Below, piece by piece: positions 15,584-24,926 of a DNA stretch of 64,000 bases. The notes beneath the pieces were generated by a model. It saw nothing but the letters and a program-made list of their open reading frames with translations. It was not told where the DNA came from and searched no databases. Origin of the DNA: Paenibacillus castaneae (GTDB lineage: Bacteria; Bacillota; Bacilli; Paenibacillales; Paenibacillaceae); NCBI RefSeq assembly GCF_002884445.1, contig NZ_KZ614144.1, positions 289,272 through 353,271 of the forward strand. The letters run 5' to 3'. Each line of letters starts with the position of its first letter. The first letter of the stretch is position 1. The translations under genes were made by a program, and so were the position numbers.

Positions 15584-17125
15584 TTATTTTTTCATTTTCT
15601 TCCACTCTTCGTTAGCCTGTTCTGCAATTTGCTTGCCACCCTGTTGATTATACTTCTGTACGAACTCATCGAATTTATCTATGCTCCATACACCTGTCAC
15701 AATTTTAACGAAATATTCCGACCAAAGCTTTGTTTCTAGATCTGGATAATCAAGCTCGGCAGGAACCGTTTTCCAAAGGGCATTAGATATTATATTTTTT
15801 TGAGCTGTTTCAATCCCTTCTCTAACTGCTTCTGTTGTCCATCTTCTGTCAATAATGAAGGCCATCCGAATCGGATTGTTATATCCCTTTTTGTACAAGT
15901 CAGCATAGCTTGTTGACTGTGTAATAAGATTTTTTTCTTTATCAAACGTATAATCAGTTCCTTCAACGCCATACAGCCCGAGGTTGAAGCCTCCACCTTC
16001 GCTGTCATCTACTAACCAATCTAAGTAACGGAACAGCTTATCTGGATTTTGCGCTTTCACAGACAGAGCGCGCAGCGGAGCTGAGGCTACTGCATTTGTC
16101 TCGGGATTGCCCGATTTGCCATCTGGTCCTTTAGGCGGGGCAATCATAGTGAGCTTAGAGGCCGGTGTAGCCTTCTGCAGGGCCTCAGAAGTCGGGTTTG
16201 CTTTAGGATCTACTAGGAAGGCATCATTCTCAAACAAACCAACCTTTGAATTAATAATTTTCTCGTTTAATTGCTTTGTTTCCATTACCGGAAAGTCTGG
16301 ATCAATCAAGCCTTCCTTGTACCATTGCTGGAGCAAGGTAAGAACTTGCTTCGTCTCCGGCAGAGTAAAGCCTTTCTGGATTTGTCCATCCCGCTCCATC
16401 CAGAAGCTCGGAATAATGCCATATGCTCCAAAAATAGAGTTATAGCGTGATAACTTCGTTCCACTTAAGCCTAGCGTATCGTTTTTCCCATTTTGATCTG
16501 GGTCATCGGAGACGAATGCCCTCAGCACATCATGCAGTTCATCCAATGTAGTAGGCGCTTTCAAATTAAGTGCATCCAGCCAGTCTTGACGAACGAGAAC
16601 AGATGTTACGTTCGGACTGTTGAAAGCTTCGGGCCTCATTCCGTTAGGCAATGCATAGATTTTACCATCGAACGTAACTTGATCCCAGTAGTATTGAGGA
16701 ATAAGCTTCATAAGATGGGGCGCATTCTCCAAATACTTATCAATCGGTTGAACCAATCCTTGCTCTACAAAGCGGCTCAACGTCATAGAATCAATATCGA
16801 AAAAGTCTGGTAGATCATCCGCGGACGCGAGCAAGTTGAGTTTTGTTTGATAATCTTCTCCAGGGGCTTGCTGTGCAATAAAATCCACGCCCTTAATGCC
16901 TGCATTAGCAGCAGCCTCCGTCAACACCTTTCTAGCTTCGCCGCCATCGGCTGGATATTCTGCAATTCCGCTGTTGCGTAGAAATTTATAAGTTACTGTC
17001 TTATCCTCAGACGCCTGATTGCTTCCTTTGTTTGGAGTGTTGTTAGAGCCCCCGCATCCGGATGCAAGAACAGCGAGAATGGTCATACTCGCCACCGTGG
17101 TTGATAATTTCCATTTCTTTTGCAT
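15584..17125 (-). CDS. Sugar ABC transporter solute-binding lipoprotein (CUT1, LipO-like)
   Basis: The 513-residue product carries a type II signal peptide with lipobox LASGC (lipidated Cys24) and a large periplasmic-binding-protein fold of the family 1 type, with LYGVEGTDYTFD and WTTEAVREGIETA in the C-terminal lobe. Length matches the LipO/YtcQ group, which binds oligosaccharides for LplB/YtcP permeases. The permease genes lie directly upstream on the same strand (38 bp gap), and a sulfatase lies downstream, pointing to a sulfated glycan ligand. The start ATG follows GGGAGG. Confidence 0.85.
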   Translation of the reverse strand: MQKKWKLSTTVASMTILAVLASGCGGSNNTPNKGSNQASEDKTVTYKFLRNSGIAEYPADGGEARKVLTEAAANAGIKGVDFIAQQAPGEDYQTKLNLLASADDLPDFFDIDSMTLSRFVEQGLVQPIDKYLENAPHLMKLIPQYYWDQVTFDGKIYALPNGMRPEAFNSPNVTSVLVRQDWLDALNLKAPTTLDELHDVLRAFVSDDPDQNGKNDTLGLSGTKLSRYNSIFGAYGIIPSFWMERDGQIQKGFTLPETKQVLTLLQQWYKEGLIDPDFPVMETKQLNEKIINSKVGLFENDAFLVDPKANPTSEALQKATPASKLTMIAPPKGPDGKSGNPETNAVASAPLRALSVKAQNPDKLFRYLDWLVDDSEGGGFNLGLYGVEGTDYTFDKEKNLITQSTSYADLYKKGYNNPIRMAFIIDRRWTTEAVREGIETAQKNIISNALWKTVPAELDYPDLETKLWSEYFVKIVTGVWSIDKFDEFVQKYNQQGGKQIAEQANEEWKKMKK

Positions 17126-17163
17126 ATAAAGACCTCCCTATTCATCTCTTAGTATGATTAAGC

Positions 17164-18024
17164 TTAGGATTTAACTGAACCGAGCATAACGCCCTTTACA
17201 AAGTATTTCTGCAAATACGGATACACTGCAAGAATAGGTATTATAGAAAGAAGGATGGTAGCGGCGATTACTGATTCGGTTGAGGAATCTGCCAGCTGTC
17301 CCGTCTCCTCAGCAAGCTGCTGTCCCGCAATAATTTGCCTGATGAGCAGGGGCAAAGTGGTAAGTGCCTTGTCGTTCAAATAAATAAGTGCTGCAAAGAA
17401 GTTATTCCATAGCCCGACCGCAATCCAGAGTGCCAACGTTGCTAGCACAGGCTTGCATAACGGTATAATAATGGAGAAATATATTCGGATTGGATTGGCG
17501 CCGTCCATCATGGCCGATTCCTCAATCTCTTCCGGTATACCTCGAATAAAGTTAATGACAATAATAATATTAAAGGCAGATACTAAGTTAGGAAGAATTA
17601 ATGCCCATAAGGTATTCAGCAAGCTAAGCTCCTTTACGACTAAATATACAGGGATCATACCTCCGCTAAATATCATCGTAAAGACGATCAAGGTCATCCA
17701 TACATTCTTCCATGGCAGTGTTCGCTTAGCAAGCGGATAGGCCATGCTCGATGTGACCAATAAGGATAACAAAGTGCCAACAACCGTTACAAAAATGGTA
17801 TTTCCATAGGCCACCCAAATGTAATCAGAGGACAATACGTTTGCATAGGCTTGAAAGGTGAATCCTCGCGGGAAGAAAAAGAATCCCCCTTGAAGCGCCT
17901 CTGCTTTCGAGCTTAGAGATAATGAAATTTCATGCCATAAAGGATATAGCGTTATGAAGCTTAGAAAGATTAGGAATATACCGTTTCCAGCGTCAAAAAT
18001 TTTAGATGCAATTGGTTTTTTCAT
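17164..18024 (-). CDS. Sugar ABC transporter permease, YtcP/MalG-like
   Basis: From ATG 18024 (AGGTG just upstream) the product is 286 residues with six membrane segments. The inner-membrane EAA loop is EEIEESAMMDGANPIRIYFSI near residues 185-205, with the DGA and Gly core that contacts the ATPase. The C-terminus KYFVKGVMLGSVKS is typical for this CUT1 subfamily. It starts 7 bp after the stop of the partner permease, showing translational coupling. No ATPase gene accompanies it. Confidence 0.88.
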   Translation of the reverse strand: MKKPIASKIFDAGNGIFLIFLSFITLYPLWHEISLSLSSKAEALQGGFFFFPRGFTFQAYANVLSSDYIWVAYGNTIFVTVVGTLLSLLVTSSMAYPLAKRTLPWKNVWMTLIVFTMIFSGGMIPVYLVVKELSLLNTLWALILPNLVSAFNIIIVINFIRGIPEEIEESAMMDGANPIRIYFSIIIPLCKPVLATLALWIAVGLWNNFFAALIYLNDKALTTLPLLIRQIIAGQQLAEETGQLADSSTESVIAATILLSIIPILAVYPYLQKYFVKGVMLGSVKS

Positions 18025-18031
18025 AGACACC

Positions 18032-18973
18032 TCACCATAATCCGCGCTCGCCCATACGTCTAGCCACCCCATTGGTGACGAGCAATAACAGCAAACCTAC
18101 GAATGATTGAAATAACCCGGCAGCCGTTGCGAACGAATATCTTCCCATCGTTAAGCCAAGTCGATAGACATACGTATCGATAACATCTGAAACTTCGAAA
18201 ACGAGTGGGTTATATAAGATGAAAATTTGTTCGAAGCCCACGTGAAGAATTTGTCCGGTACGTAATATGAGCAAAATAACAATCGTATTAGTAATGGAGG
18301 GAAGCGTTATATGCCTTACAAGGTGAAAGCGATTTCCTCCATCTATTCGGGCAGCTTCATATAACTCCGGGTTGATGCTTGAGATAGCTGCTAAATAAAT
18401 AATCGTTCCCCAGCCCATGTCCTTCCATACTTCGCTTATGACGAGAAAGCCTCGGAATGAGCTAGGATCCATTATCGGTGAAGCTTTCATCCCAAGGAAG
18501 CTGACTAAGCCAGAGTCCGACGAGAAAAGTGAGAATAAAATACCGCCCAGGATAACCCATGAGAGAAAGTGTGGGAAGTACACAATAGTTTGTATAACGC
18601 GTTTAAAGGCCGAATGATATACTTCATTTAATAACAGTGCCAAAAGGATCGGGGCCGGAAAGCTAAAAACTAGTTTATAAAAGCTAATAATGATGGTGTT
18701 CCTGAGTGCTGTCCAGAAATCGGGAGCATCAAATAGGATTTGAAACCATTTCAGTCCAGCCCATGGGCTTCCCATAATTCCTTCCAATAAGCGGAAATCC
18801 TTAAACGCGATTGTAATACCCGCCATCGGCCAATAATGAAATAAAGCGAAATACACAAGGCCCGGCAATAGAAGAACAAAGTAGTATTTGTGCTTGCCCC
18901 ATTCTCTCCAATGTCGCCCTGACCTGGCTTGCGGTTTTGTTCTAGTTACGGGGACTGAAGATATTCCGTTCAC
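18032..18973 (-). CDS. Sugar ABC transporter permease, LplB/UgpA-like
   Basis: The 313-residue product has six membrane segments preceded by a basic cytosolic tail. Family landmarks are YWPMAGITIAFKDF near residue 48 and the EAA loop PELYEAARIDGGNRFHLVRHI near residue 208. Together with the coupled permease at 17164-18024 it forms the channel of a CUT1 importer that needs an MsmX-like ATPase from elsewhere. It is the first transporter gene of the operon, just downstream of the AraC regulator gene, with a cre-like site about 47 bp upstream. Confidence 0.88.
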   Translation of the reverse strand: MNGISSVPVTRTKPQARSGRHWREWGKHKYYFVLLLPGLVYFALFHYWPMAGITIAFKDFRLLEGIMGSPWAGLKWFQILFDAPDFWTALRNTIIISFYKLVFSFPAPILLALLLNEVYHSAFKRVIQTIVYFPHFLSWVILGGILFSLFSSDSGLVSFLGMKASPIMDPSSFRGFLVISEVWKDMGWGTIIYLAAISSINPELYEAARIDGGNRFHLVRHITLPSITNTIVILLILRTGQILHVGFEQIFILYNPLVFEVSDVIDTYVYRLGLTMGRYSFATAAGLFQSFVGLLLLLVTNGVARRMGERGLW

Positions 18974-19019
18974 ATTCCAACCTCCATTTCATTTGTTATA
19001 ACTGTGCGACACACGATCA

Positions 19020-19035
19020 ATGGTTACGCTTTCAT
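19020..19035 (-). promoter_or_regulatory. cre-like site before the sulfated-glycan importer operon
   Basis: On the minus strand ATGAAAGCGTAACCAT fits WTGNAANCGNWNNCWW at every position. It lies 47 bp upstream of the first permease gene, so CcpA repression is plausible. Confidence 0.5.
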
Positions 19036-19063
19036 CGTATTCGAAGCCATAAAAACAGTAAAT

Positions 19064-19087
19064 CCCCACTCTGTGATAAGAATGGGG
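19064..19087 (-). terminator. Weak terminator after AraC regulator
   Basis: On the minus strand CCCCATTCT pairs with AGAGTGGGG (one mismatch), followed by ATTTACTGTTTTT. It would partly separate the regulator from the permease operon. Confidence 0.4.
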
Positions 19088-19141
19088 AAAAACCGTTATT
19101 TATCGTATGATGTTCGAAATTATACATGCCCATCTTAAAGA

Positions 19142-20662
19142 CTACATGATCTTTTTTCTGTACTCACCCGGTGTAATGCCTTCGTACTTTTTGAAATACC
19201 GGATGAAGGTATGAACGTCATTATATCCAATGGCTTCACTGATATTTTGCAGTGATCTGCTGTCATCTTTAAGCAGCTTCTTTCCCTGCTCTAAACGATA
19301 TTCGGTCAAATACTCAAGTGGAGGTTTGCCTGTCTCTGCTTTAAATATTCGTCCTAAATGCCCGCTGCTAATTCCAACGACCTCTGCTACATCCGATATG
19401 GAAATATTATGCCCATAATGCTGCTCCATATATAAGAGTGCTTCCCGTATATAGGGCGGGTAGCTCCGTTCGTTTCGAACCTCATGAACGTAATCCATCA
19501 TTAACCCGACAGTAGAATGAATATAGGCTTGCAGCTCGGAGCTGTCTCTGTATTTCTGTAGATTCAACAAGCTAATCTCATCCATAAGCTCTCCAATATC
19601 ATAGCCTTCTTGGACGAGCGAGCCCAGCATATGGCTCATAAGCATAACAATCATTTGTTGCAGCTTAGGCTGCGAATAACGATTCTGATGAATATACTTC
19701 TCGAACAATTGTGACACCAACTCATCCGCTGCTTGCCGATCTCTTGCTAGTATCGTATTAAGGAACAGCTTCTGATAGGAGACGGGATAGTCGAATTTCA
19801 GCTCTTCCCAATCTCCGTCTGCATACATGATATTTGATTGGGGGCTGGCTAAGAATGCCTTGTATGTAATAGCCCGCTGAGCAAGCTCATAGGCTTCATG
19901 AACATTTTCTAAGGATCGAATGCCTCCAGACACAGCGTGAAGCCATACGGACCATCGATCCTGTGCCTCATTCCTCATTTGAAGGCAGCACTTCTCCAAA
20001 TACTCCTGTTCTATGGGCTGAAGCTCCGATGAACTCAGATTGAGAATGAAGCCGAACTTGCTTCGATCCAGAATCGTCCCCGCCACTGAAAAATGGGATC
20101 TTAATAAATCTTCTGCCAAGCTGTACAAATAAACACTATTTACTTGCTCATCTTCAGGGCTGCGCTCATCCGCCACAATGAGGAGTACAAGAAAATGTGA
20201 ATGCTCAAAGAGAAGCCCGGTCTGGGCAAAACGTTTCAACACATCATGATCCTCTGGAGGACGGTGTAGCAGCAGTTCTTGGACGAGATGATCCCGAATG
20301 ATCGGCTCATTTTGTCTAACGGTAGTGATGAGATGACCGATAGCATCATCCACTATGTTATATGCATCGGACTTGCCTGTATCGAAAGGACGGATGACAA
20401 ATTCTCTCAGACGTTCCGCCATCTTTCTCCATGGATCATACAAAATAAAAGCAAATAAATAAGATACCCCTAGTCCCACAAGCAAAACGATTAATAATAC
20501 GATAAGTGCATGGCCTATATTCGCTTTCATTTGAGTGCTATACACACTATATGGCGTTAATTGCAGCAACGTCCAGCCGTGTGCCTGATCTTTGTGCGCG
20601 GTCACAAAATAACGTCCGTTCGTTAGCGTTACCACTTCAGTACGCAGTCCCCCCTGCTCCAA
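19142..20662 (-). CDS. C-terminal fragment: second membrane helix, linker and AraC HTH
   Basis: The 506-residue frame begins within the extracellular domain and contains the second membrane segment (about residues 47-72, IGHALIVLLIVLLVGLGVSY), a long linker domain, and a C-terminal AraC DNA-binding domain. The first helix-turn-helix is ISDVAEVVGISSGHLGRIFK and the second is NISEAIGYNDVHTFIRYFKK, ending GITPGEYRKK. All DNA-binding features look intact, so if expressed separately this part could still bind DNA, though its membrane topology would be abnormal. No good ribosome site precedes its first ATG-like codon, supporting the frameshift reading. Confidence 0.7.
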   Translation of the reverse strand: MEQGGLRTEVVTLTNGRYFVTAHKDQAHGWTLLQLTPYSVYSTQMKANIGHALIVLLIVLLVGLGVSYLFAFILYDPWRKMAERLREFVIRPFDTGKSDAYNIVDDAIGHLITTVRQNEPIIRDHLVQELLLHRPPEDHDVLKRFAQTGLLFEHSHFLVLLIVADERSPEDEQVNSVYLYSLAEDLLRSHFSVAGTILDRSKFGFILNLSSSELQPIEQEYLEKCCLQMRNEAQDRWSVWLHAVSGGIRSLENVHEAYELAQRAITYKAFLASPQSNIMYADGDWEELKFDYPVSYQKLFLNTILARDRQAADELVSQLFEKYIHQNRYSQPKLQQMIVMLMSHMLGSLVQEGYDIGELMDEISLLNLQKYRDSSELQAYIHSTVGLMMDYVHEVRNERSYPPYIREALLYMEQHYGHNISISDVAEVVGISSGHLGRIFKAETGKPPLEYLTEYRLEQGKKLLKDDSRSLQNISEAIGYNDVHTFIRYFKKYEGITPGEYRKKIM

Positions 20663-20685
20663 TTGCTTAGCAAGTCCCTCAGCAT

Positions 20686-21396
20686 TTAGCCCTTCAATAG
20701 GGGCGACACAAGCTTGTTCTGAGGATCAATCACCAACGTATGCTCGTTTGCGATCGTTGAAGAATGAAGAACTGATTTTATAAAGCTGTCCTTCTGAATA
20801 TCAATAACGAGCATCCCGAGAGGAGTGTGGGAGGTTGCTGGAATTGAGCGAGCAAAGCTAAGCACATCCATGTCTGGACTGCCTACACCCCCTTTGGTTA
20901 CACGAATACCTGTCCATGACGTGTGTCGTTCTGTCGCAGCTTCTCTTAATTTTGTAATAAAAGCGCTGTCATAATATTCAGAAGTGCCATATAATCCTTC
21001 ATTTGTCGTCAACACTTTATCATTCTGATAAATATGAAGCAGCAGTGAGTAGAAAATGGAATTGGAAGTTGTCCATCCTCGAAGTTGCTCTTTAATAATG
21101 GAATAGTCGTAGATGGATAGCTTGTATGGCTGGGTTAATAGATCGTAAATAGATGGTGTTAAGGAAAGCTGCGTAGCTAGCTGATCCACATTATTATTCA
21201 AGTTGTCTAAGTTGCGTCCAATTCGGTCAAGATCATTGACTGAAGCATTCTCAATTCCATTCGTCAGTTGCTTTGACGACCGATATAAATTATATGAAAG
21301 AAAGATTAGCGCTGGAATGAGTATCGTAATTAAAAACAAAATAAGATGCTGGCGAAAAGCAGATTTACGAAATAGTTTTTTAGGTTTCCATTTCAA
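20686..21396 (-). CDS. N-terminal fragment: membrane helix and dCache-like sensor
   Basis: The 236-residue frame starts with a basic tail, a membrane segment (residues about 17-38, LILFLITILIPALIFLSYN), and an extracellular region with SIFYSLLLHIYQNDKVLTTN and PLGMLVIDIQKDSF, typical of Paenibacillus YesN-like sensors that detect sugars or binding proteins outside the cell. It stops abruptly inside a beta strand (TLVIDPQNKLVSPLL), exactly where the intact paralogue continues. On its own it would lack any output domain. Confidence 0.7.
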   Translation of the reverse strand: MKWKPKKLFRKSAFRQHLILFLITILIPALIFLSYNLYRSSKQLTNGIENASVNDLDRIGRNLDNLNNNVDQLATQLSLTPSIYDLLTQPYKLSIYDYSIIKEQLRGWTTSNSIFYSLLLHIYQNDKVLTTNEGLYGTSEYYDSAFITKLREAATERHTSWTGIRVTKGGVGSPDMDVLSFARSIPATSHTPLGMLVIDIQKDSFIKSVLHSSTIANEHTLVIDPQNKLVSPLLKG

Positions 21397-21768
21397 CTTC
21401 GTTCCTCCTTATTATTTAGACCAATCCTCAAGACACCCTGGCGCAAATGCCCATAACAGTAAAGGCATCATCCAGTTCATTGACTTCTTATTATAGCGTA
21501 AAAAAATAATAAAATAATATATGGTATAGGAAATAGCGGTCATGATGATTCATACGGCTTCCTCCGATTCTATTTGAATGGCATGTGACAATAAAACCAA
21601 AACGACAATAAGATAATGAATTTTAACAGTTTTTTTTGTAAAAATAAATAGTATTACGATTAATTCCAAGTGCTTAATCCCAAAAAGAAATAAAGATGGT
21701 ATAATGAATGAAAAAAGCATGTAATTTCTTTCATATAATAAGTGACAAGAGCGATTGCAGCAATAACC

Positions 21769-21782
21769 TGTAAGCGCTACCG
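21769..21782. promoter_or_regulatory. cre-like half-palindrome before sulfatase gene
   Basis: TGTAAGCGCTACCG matches 12 of 14 cre positions. It lies 37 bp before the ATG at 21819. Elsewhere in 21397-21818 there are AT-rich stretches with TATAAT at 21700-21705 and 21734-21739 but no convincing -35 partner. Confidence 0.35.
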
Positions 21783-21818
21783 GTAACGGCAGAGTTCGGA
21801 TCGAGGAGGAAATACAGG

Positions 21819-23276
21819 ATGGAACAAAAAACGCATATATGGTTGATAACGACGGATCAGATGCGAGCCGACGTTATGGGATTTGTGAACAAAGAGATTC
21901 ACACTCCAGTGCTCGACAAGCTTGCGGAGGAGGGAACGGTATTTAATCATGCATATTGTGCAAGCCCCGTTTGCACCCCTTCCCGCGCTTCCATCTTTAC
22001 CGGCCGTTATCCTCATGTACATGGGGCATGGAATATAGGTGTCTCGCTTGATGAGAATGAGGTTACACTGTGCGATCATTTGAAGAAGCGGGATTACAAA
22101 ACGATTGGTGTCGGTAAAATGCATTTCCGTCCGCAATGTAAGGCGGAATTTTCCCGAGAGCCGGAAGATGTTGTTTTCCGAGATCGCGGTAGAGCAGAAG
22201 ACGGTACCTATTACGGGTTTGACGAGCATCATATCTCTGAAGACAACCTGGTTGGCGAATATTTGGACTGGCTGCGTGCACGCGACCCGCAAGTCGCAGA
22301 TCGATTCAATCTTGACCGATACCGTTCGGACGATGCCGCAGGAGATGTGTGGGAAAGTGATATGCCGCAGGAGCTGCACCAGACGTACTGGATAGCAGAG
22401 AAAAGCATAGAAGCGATTATTGCGCATGATCAGGACCAGCCTCTGTTTCTTTGGACGAGCTTCGTAGATCCGCATCATCCCTTTAACCCTCCCCGTGCCT
22501 TTGCAGAACTGTATGCGGATTTGGAGATTAAAGCTCCAATTAAGGCTGATCCGGAAGGGATGAAGCTTCGTCCGGAACATCTAGCGCGTCAAAGCGATCG
22601 GGGATATTGGCCGGGAGGGGGAGAGGCGCATCAGCATGATGAAGCACATATAAGCAGGCTAACCCGCAACTATTATGCGATGATTTCATTTATCGATGAG
22701 CAGATTGGACATATACAAGAAGCTTGGAGACAGAAGGGTTTATACGATAATGTGCTGGTCGTGTTTACAAGTGACCACGGTGAACTGCTCGGCGATCACG
22801 GTCTCCTGTACAAAGGGCCTTGGTTCTATGAGGGCTTGACTCGTATACCAATGATTATTCGCGGCCCAGGAATGGTTCAGGGGCTAACGACCAATGCCTT
22901 GATGGAGCATGTCGACATCGTTCCAACGCTGCTCAGAGCGATTGGCGAAGTGCCGCCTTATGGGGTACAAGGAGTATCGCAGCAAGAGGTGTTAATGGGT
23001 CACAAGCTACAAGTGAGGGATTCTGCTTTAACCTCCTACGATGCGCATGATCGCGGTATTCATGCGAAATGCTTGCGAACGGATCGTTATAAGCTCGTAG
23101 TGTTTGCTAATGAAAAGTATGGGGAAATGTATGATTTGGAAGATGATCCACAGGAAAGCCGGAATTTGTTTTTCGACCCCGCACATCATGCTGAGAAGCA
23201 GCAATTGATGGAAAAGCTAGTGCAGCGGTTAATGCTGGATCAGGATCCGCTTCCAGAACGCCGAGCACGCTGGTAG
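21819..23276 (+). CDS. Cytosolic type I sulfatase (S1 family)
   Basis: The 485-residue product has signature CTPSRASIFTGRYPH with Cys52 as the formylglycine precursor. Metal-binding Asp residues are in ITTDQMRAD (residue 13) and FTSDHGELLGDHG near residue 315. No signal peptide is present. GAGGAGGAAA precedes the ATG. It is the first gene of a two-gene unit with the amidohydrolase 16 bp downstream. It is divergent from the broken AraC regulator, so it may belong to the same regulon as the minus-strand importer and sulfatase. A long antisense frame on the other strand is judged to be a shadow. Confidence 0.85.
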   Translation: MEQKTHIWLITTDQMRADVMGFVNKEIHTPVLDKLAEEGTVFNHAYCASPVCTPSRASIFTGRYPHVHGAWNIGVSLDENEVTLCDHLKKRDYKTIGVGKMHFRPQCKAEFSREPEDVVFRDRGRAEDGTYYGFDEHHISEDNLVGEYLDWLRARDPQVADRFNLDRYRSDDAAGDVWESDMPQELHQTYWIAEKSIEAIIAHDQDQPLFLWTSFVDPHHPFNPPRAFAELYADLEIKAPIKADPEGMKLRPEHLARQSDRGYWPGGGEAHQHDEAHISRLTRNYYAMISFIDEQIGHIQEAWRQKGLYDNVLVVFTSDHGELLGDHGLLYKGPWFYEGLTRIPMIIRGPGMVQGLTTNALMEHVDIVPTLLRAIGEVPPYGVQGVSQQEVLMGHKLQVRDSALTSYDAHDRGIHAKCLRTDRYKLVVFANEKYGEMYDLEDDPQESRNLFFDPAHHAEKQQLMEKLVQRLMLDQDPLPERRARW

Positions 23277-23292
23277 AAAGAGGAGGCTTTTA

Positions 23293-24558
23293 TTGAACAC
23301 AGCTTATAAAACCTTTCACAAAAAGAGGGATGACATGTTGAACGCTTCTTACTGGTTAACGAATGTGAAATTAGAACAGGGCTATATAATGGAAGATGGA
23401 CAAGTGGCCGGTACGAATACGGAAATTTGTCATATTCGAATTGAGAACGGTGTAATTGCTGAGATTATTGGAACGGAACTGGAGCTGCAAAGCACTCTTC
23501 CCAAATATGACTGTAAAGCATTATTGCTGCTTCCTTCCTTCGAGGAGGCGCATATTCATTTGGATAAAACTTATTTTGACGGACCGTGGAAAGCAGTAAA
23601 GCATGTATCCAGTATCTTCGAACGGATTGAGGAAGAGAAGGTCTTATTGCCTAAGCTGCTGCCAAGAGCGAAACAACAAGCGGAGAGCATATTGACACTT
23701 ATACAAGGATTTGGTGCCACCCATGTACGTAGCCATTGTAATATTGAGCCTGTCAGTGGGCTGAACCGGCTAGAGGCAACTAAGCAAGCCTTCAACACGT
23801 TCTCTGGTAAAATGTCATCTGAAATTGTAGCTTTTCCGCAGCATGGTCTGCTTCGATCGCAGTCTGTTCAACTGGTCAAGCAATCCCTGGCAGAGGGGGC
23901 GACCCATGTTGGCGGAGTCGATCCCCATACAGTAGATGGAGATATTGAGAAATCACTGCAAGCCATGGTAGAACTGGCGGTTGGAGCTAATGCTGGAATT
24001 GATATTCACCTGCATGATGGAAACGAAGCGGGAAAGCAGACGCTGATTCGGCTAGTGGATTTGATTGAAGAAGCTGGATTGCAAGGAAAGGTAACAGTCA
24101 GCCATGCTTTTTGGTTTGCAGGCGCTCGACCGGAAGAGGCAGAAGAAGTAGCTGGAAGGATGGCATCACTTGGTATGACCATTGCATCAACCGTACCGAT
24201 TGGAAGAATGATGATGCCGCTTCCGATGCTGTACAGCCAAGGAGTGAAAGTGAAATTGGCAACTGACAGCCTTACGGACCACTGGTCGCCTTTCGGCAAT
24301 GGCGATCAATTGGACAAAGCAGGGCGGTTCGCCGAATTGTACGGGTATAATGATGAACGGTCATTGTCTCAGTCCCTTGGATTCATTACAGGAGGGAAAA
24401 CGCCGCTTAATTCAGAAGGCGAGCAGGTATGGCCGAAGGTGGGAGATGCTGCAAGTTTTGTACTGGTGCATGCCAGCTGCTCGGCGGAAGCGATTGCGAG
24501 AAGATCGGAGCGGCAAGCAGTATGGTACGAAGGGCGCCTTGTAAGCGGTTCGCTATAA
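23293..24558 (+). CDS. Cytosine-deaminase-like metal-dependent amidohydrolase
   Basis: The 421-residue product belongs to the amidohydrolase superfamily close to the CodA/N-isopropylammelide group. The metal ligands appear as AHIHLDK (about residue 86), HVRSHCNIEP near 145, DIHLHDGNEAG near 238, SHAFW near 270 and the late Asp in LATDSLTDHWSPFGNGD near 322. The start is TTG 23293 with AGGAGG 6 bp before it; an in-frame ATG exists at 23335 but has no better site. It is co-transcribed with the sulfatase 16 bp upstream. The physiological substrate is unknown; a deaminase or cyclic-amide hydrolase acting on a sulfated or amino compound fits the context only loosely. Confidence 0.75.
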   Translation: MNTAYKTFHKKRDDMLNASYWLTNVKLEQGYIMEDGQVAGTNTEICHIRIENGVIAEIIGTELELQSTLPKYDCKALLLLPSFEEAHIHLDKTYFDGPWKAVKHVSSIFERIEEEKVLLPKLLPRAKQQAESILTLIQGFGATHVRSHCNIEPVSGLNRLEATKQAFNTFSGKMSSEIVAFPQHGLLRSQSVQLVKQSLAEGATHVGGVDPHTVDGDIEKSLQAMVELAVGANAGIDIHLHDGNEAGKQTLIRLVDLIEEAGLQGKVTVSHAFWFAGARPEEAEEVAGRMASLGMTIASTVPIGRMMMPLPMLYSQGVKVKLATDSLTDHWSPFGNGDQLDKAGRFAELYGYNDERSLSQSLGFITGGKTPLNSEGEQVWPKVGDAASFVLVHASCSAEAIARRSERQAVWYEGRLVSGSL

Positions 24559-24623
24559 ATTTGCATCTACATGAAAAAGAGGCTGTCTCAAAAGGATTAA
24601 GCTTGCTTTCAGGAAAAAAAGTG

Positions 24624-24673
24624 AAAAATGGCGGTGCAGGTGGACTATTCCTGTACCGCCATTTTTCTTTTTT
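24624..24673 (+). terminator. Intrinsic terminator after the sulfatase-amidohydrolase unit
   Basis: AAAAATGGCGGTGCAGG pairs with CCTGTACCGCCATTTTT (one G:T pair, 17 bp), followed by CTTTTTTTT. Confidence 0.9.
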
Positions 24674-24926
24674 TGATCGAGGGCTACCTGCTTGAGCGAA
24701 ATAGAGCTAGAAACTAGCTCTATTACACAAACTAAGCATCCTTTTGGAGAAATAGAGCTAGAAATTAGCTCTATTTCCAGGAAAACTAACTGATATGAGC
24801 GCGTCTGACGTTACATGAACGAAATAGAGCTAGAAACTAGCTCTATACCACAAATCCGGCTTCCTTTTGGAGGAATAGAGCTAGAAATGGACCTCTGTCA
24901 ATAAAGTGGACACTTATTTAGGAGAA

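Larger units (their letters stand above)
19142..21396 (-). pseudogene. AraC-type membrane sensor-regulator broken by a frameshift
   Basis: Two adjacent minus-strand frames together encode one protein like the intact 749-residue regulator at 31094-33343: membrane segment, extracellular dCache-like domain, second membrane segment, cytosolic linker, then AraC helix-turn-helix. The first frame ends at 20686 in LVSPLLKG-stop. The second frame is open across the same place and reads PIEGLNAEGLAKQLEQGG. They would join if the run CCCC near 20700 had one more C. The remaining domains look well conserved, so this is a recent single-base deletion or a sequencing error. It probably regulated the importer/sulfatase operon downstream. 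Confidence 0.75.

Noticed and set aside
21777-22580. 267-codon antisense frame over the sulfatase gene
   Set aside because: It lies opposite a well-supported S1 sulfatase, has odd composition (many Arg, Cys, His) and no domain I recognise, so it is a shadow frame.
24700-24775. AGAGCTAGAAAxTAGC resembles the repeat:anti-repeat hairpin of Cas9 guide RNA scaffolds
   Set aside because: The resemblance comes from a simple palindrome with a GAAA-like loop. There is no nexus or downstream stem, no CRISPR array and no cas gene, and the unit recurs in many symmetrical copies.
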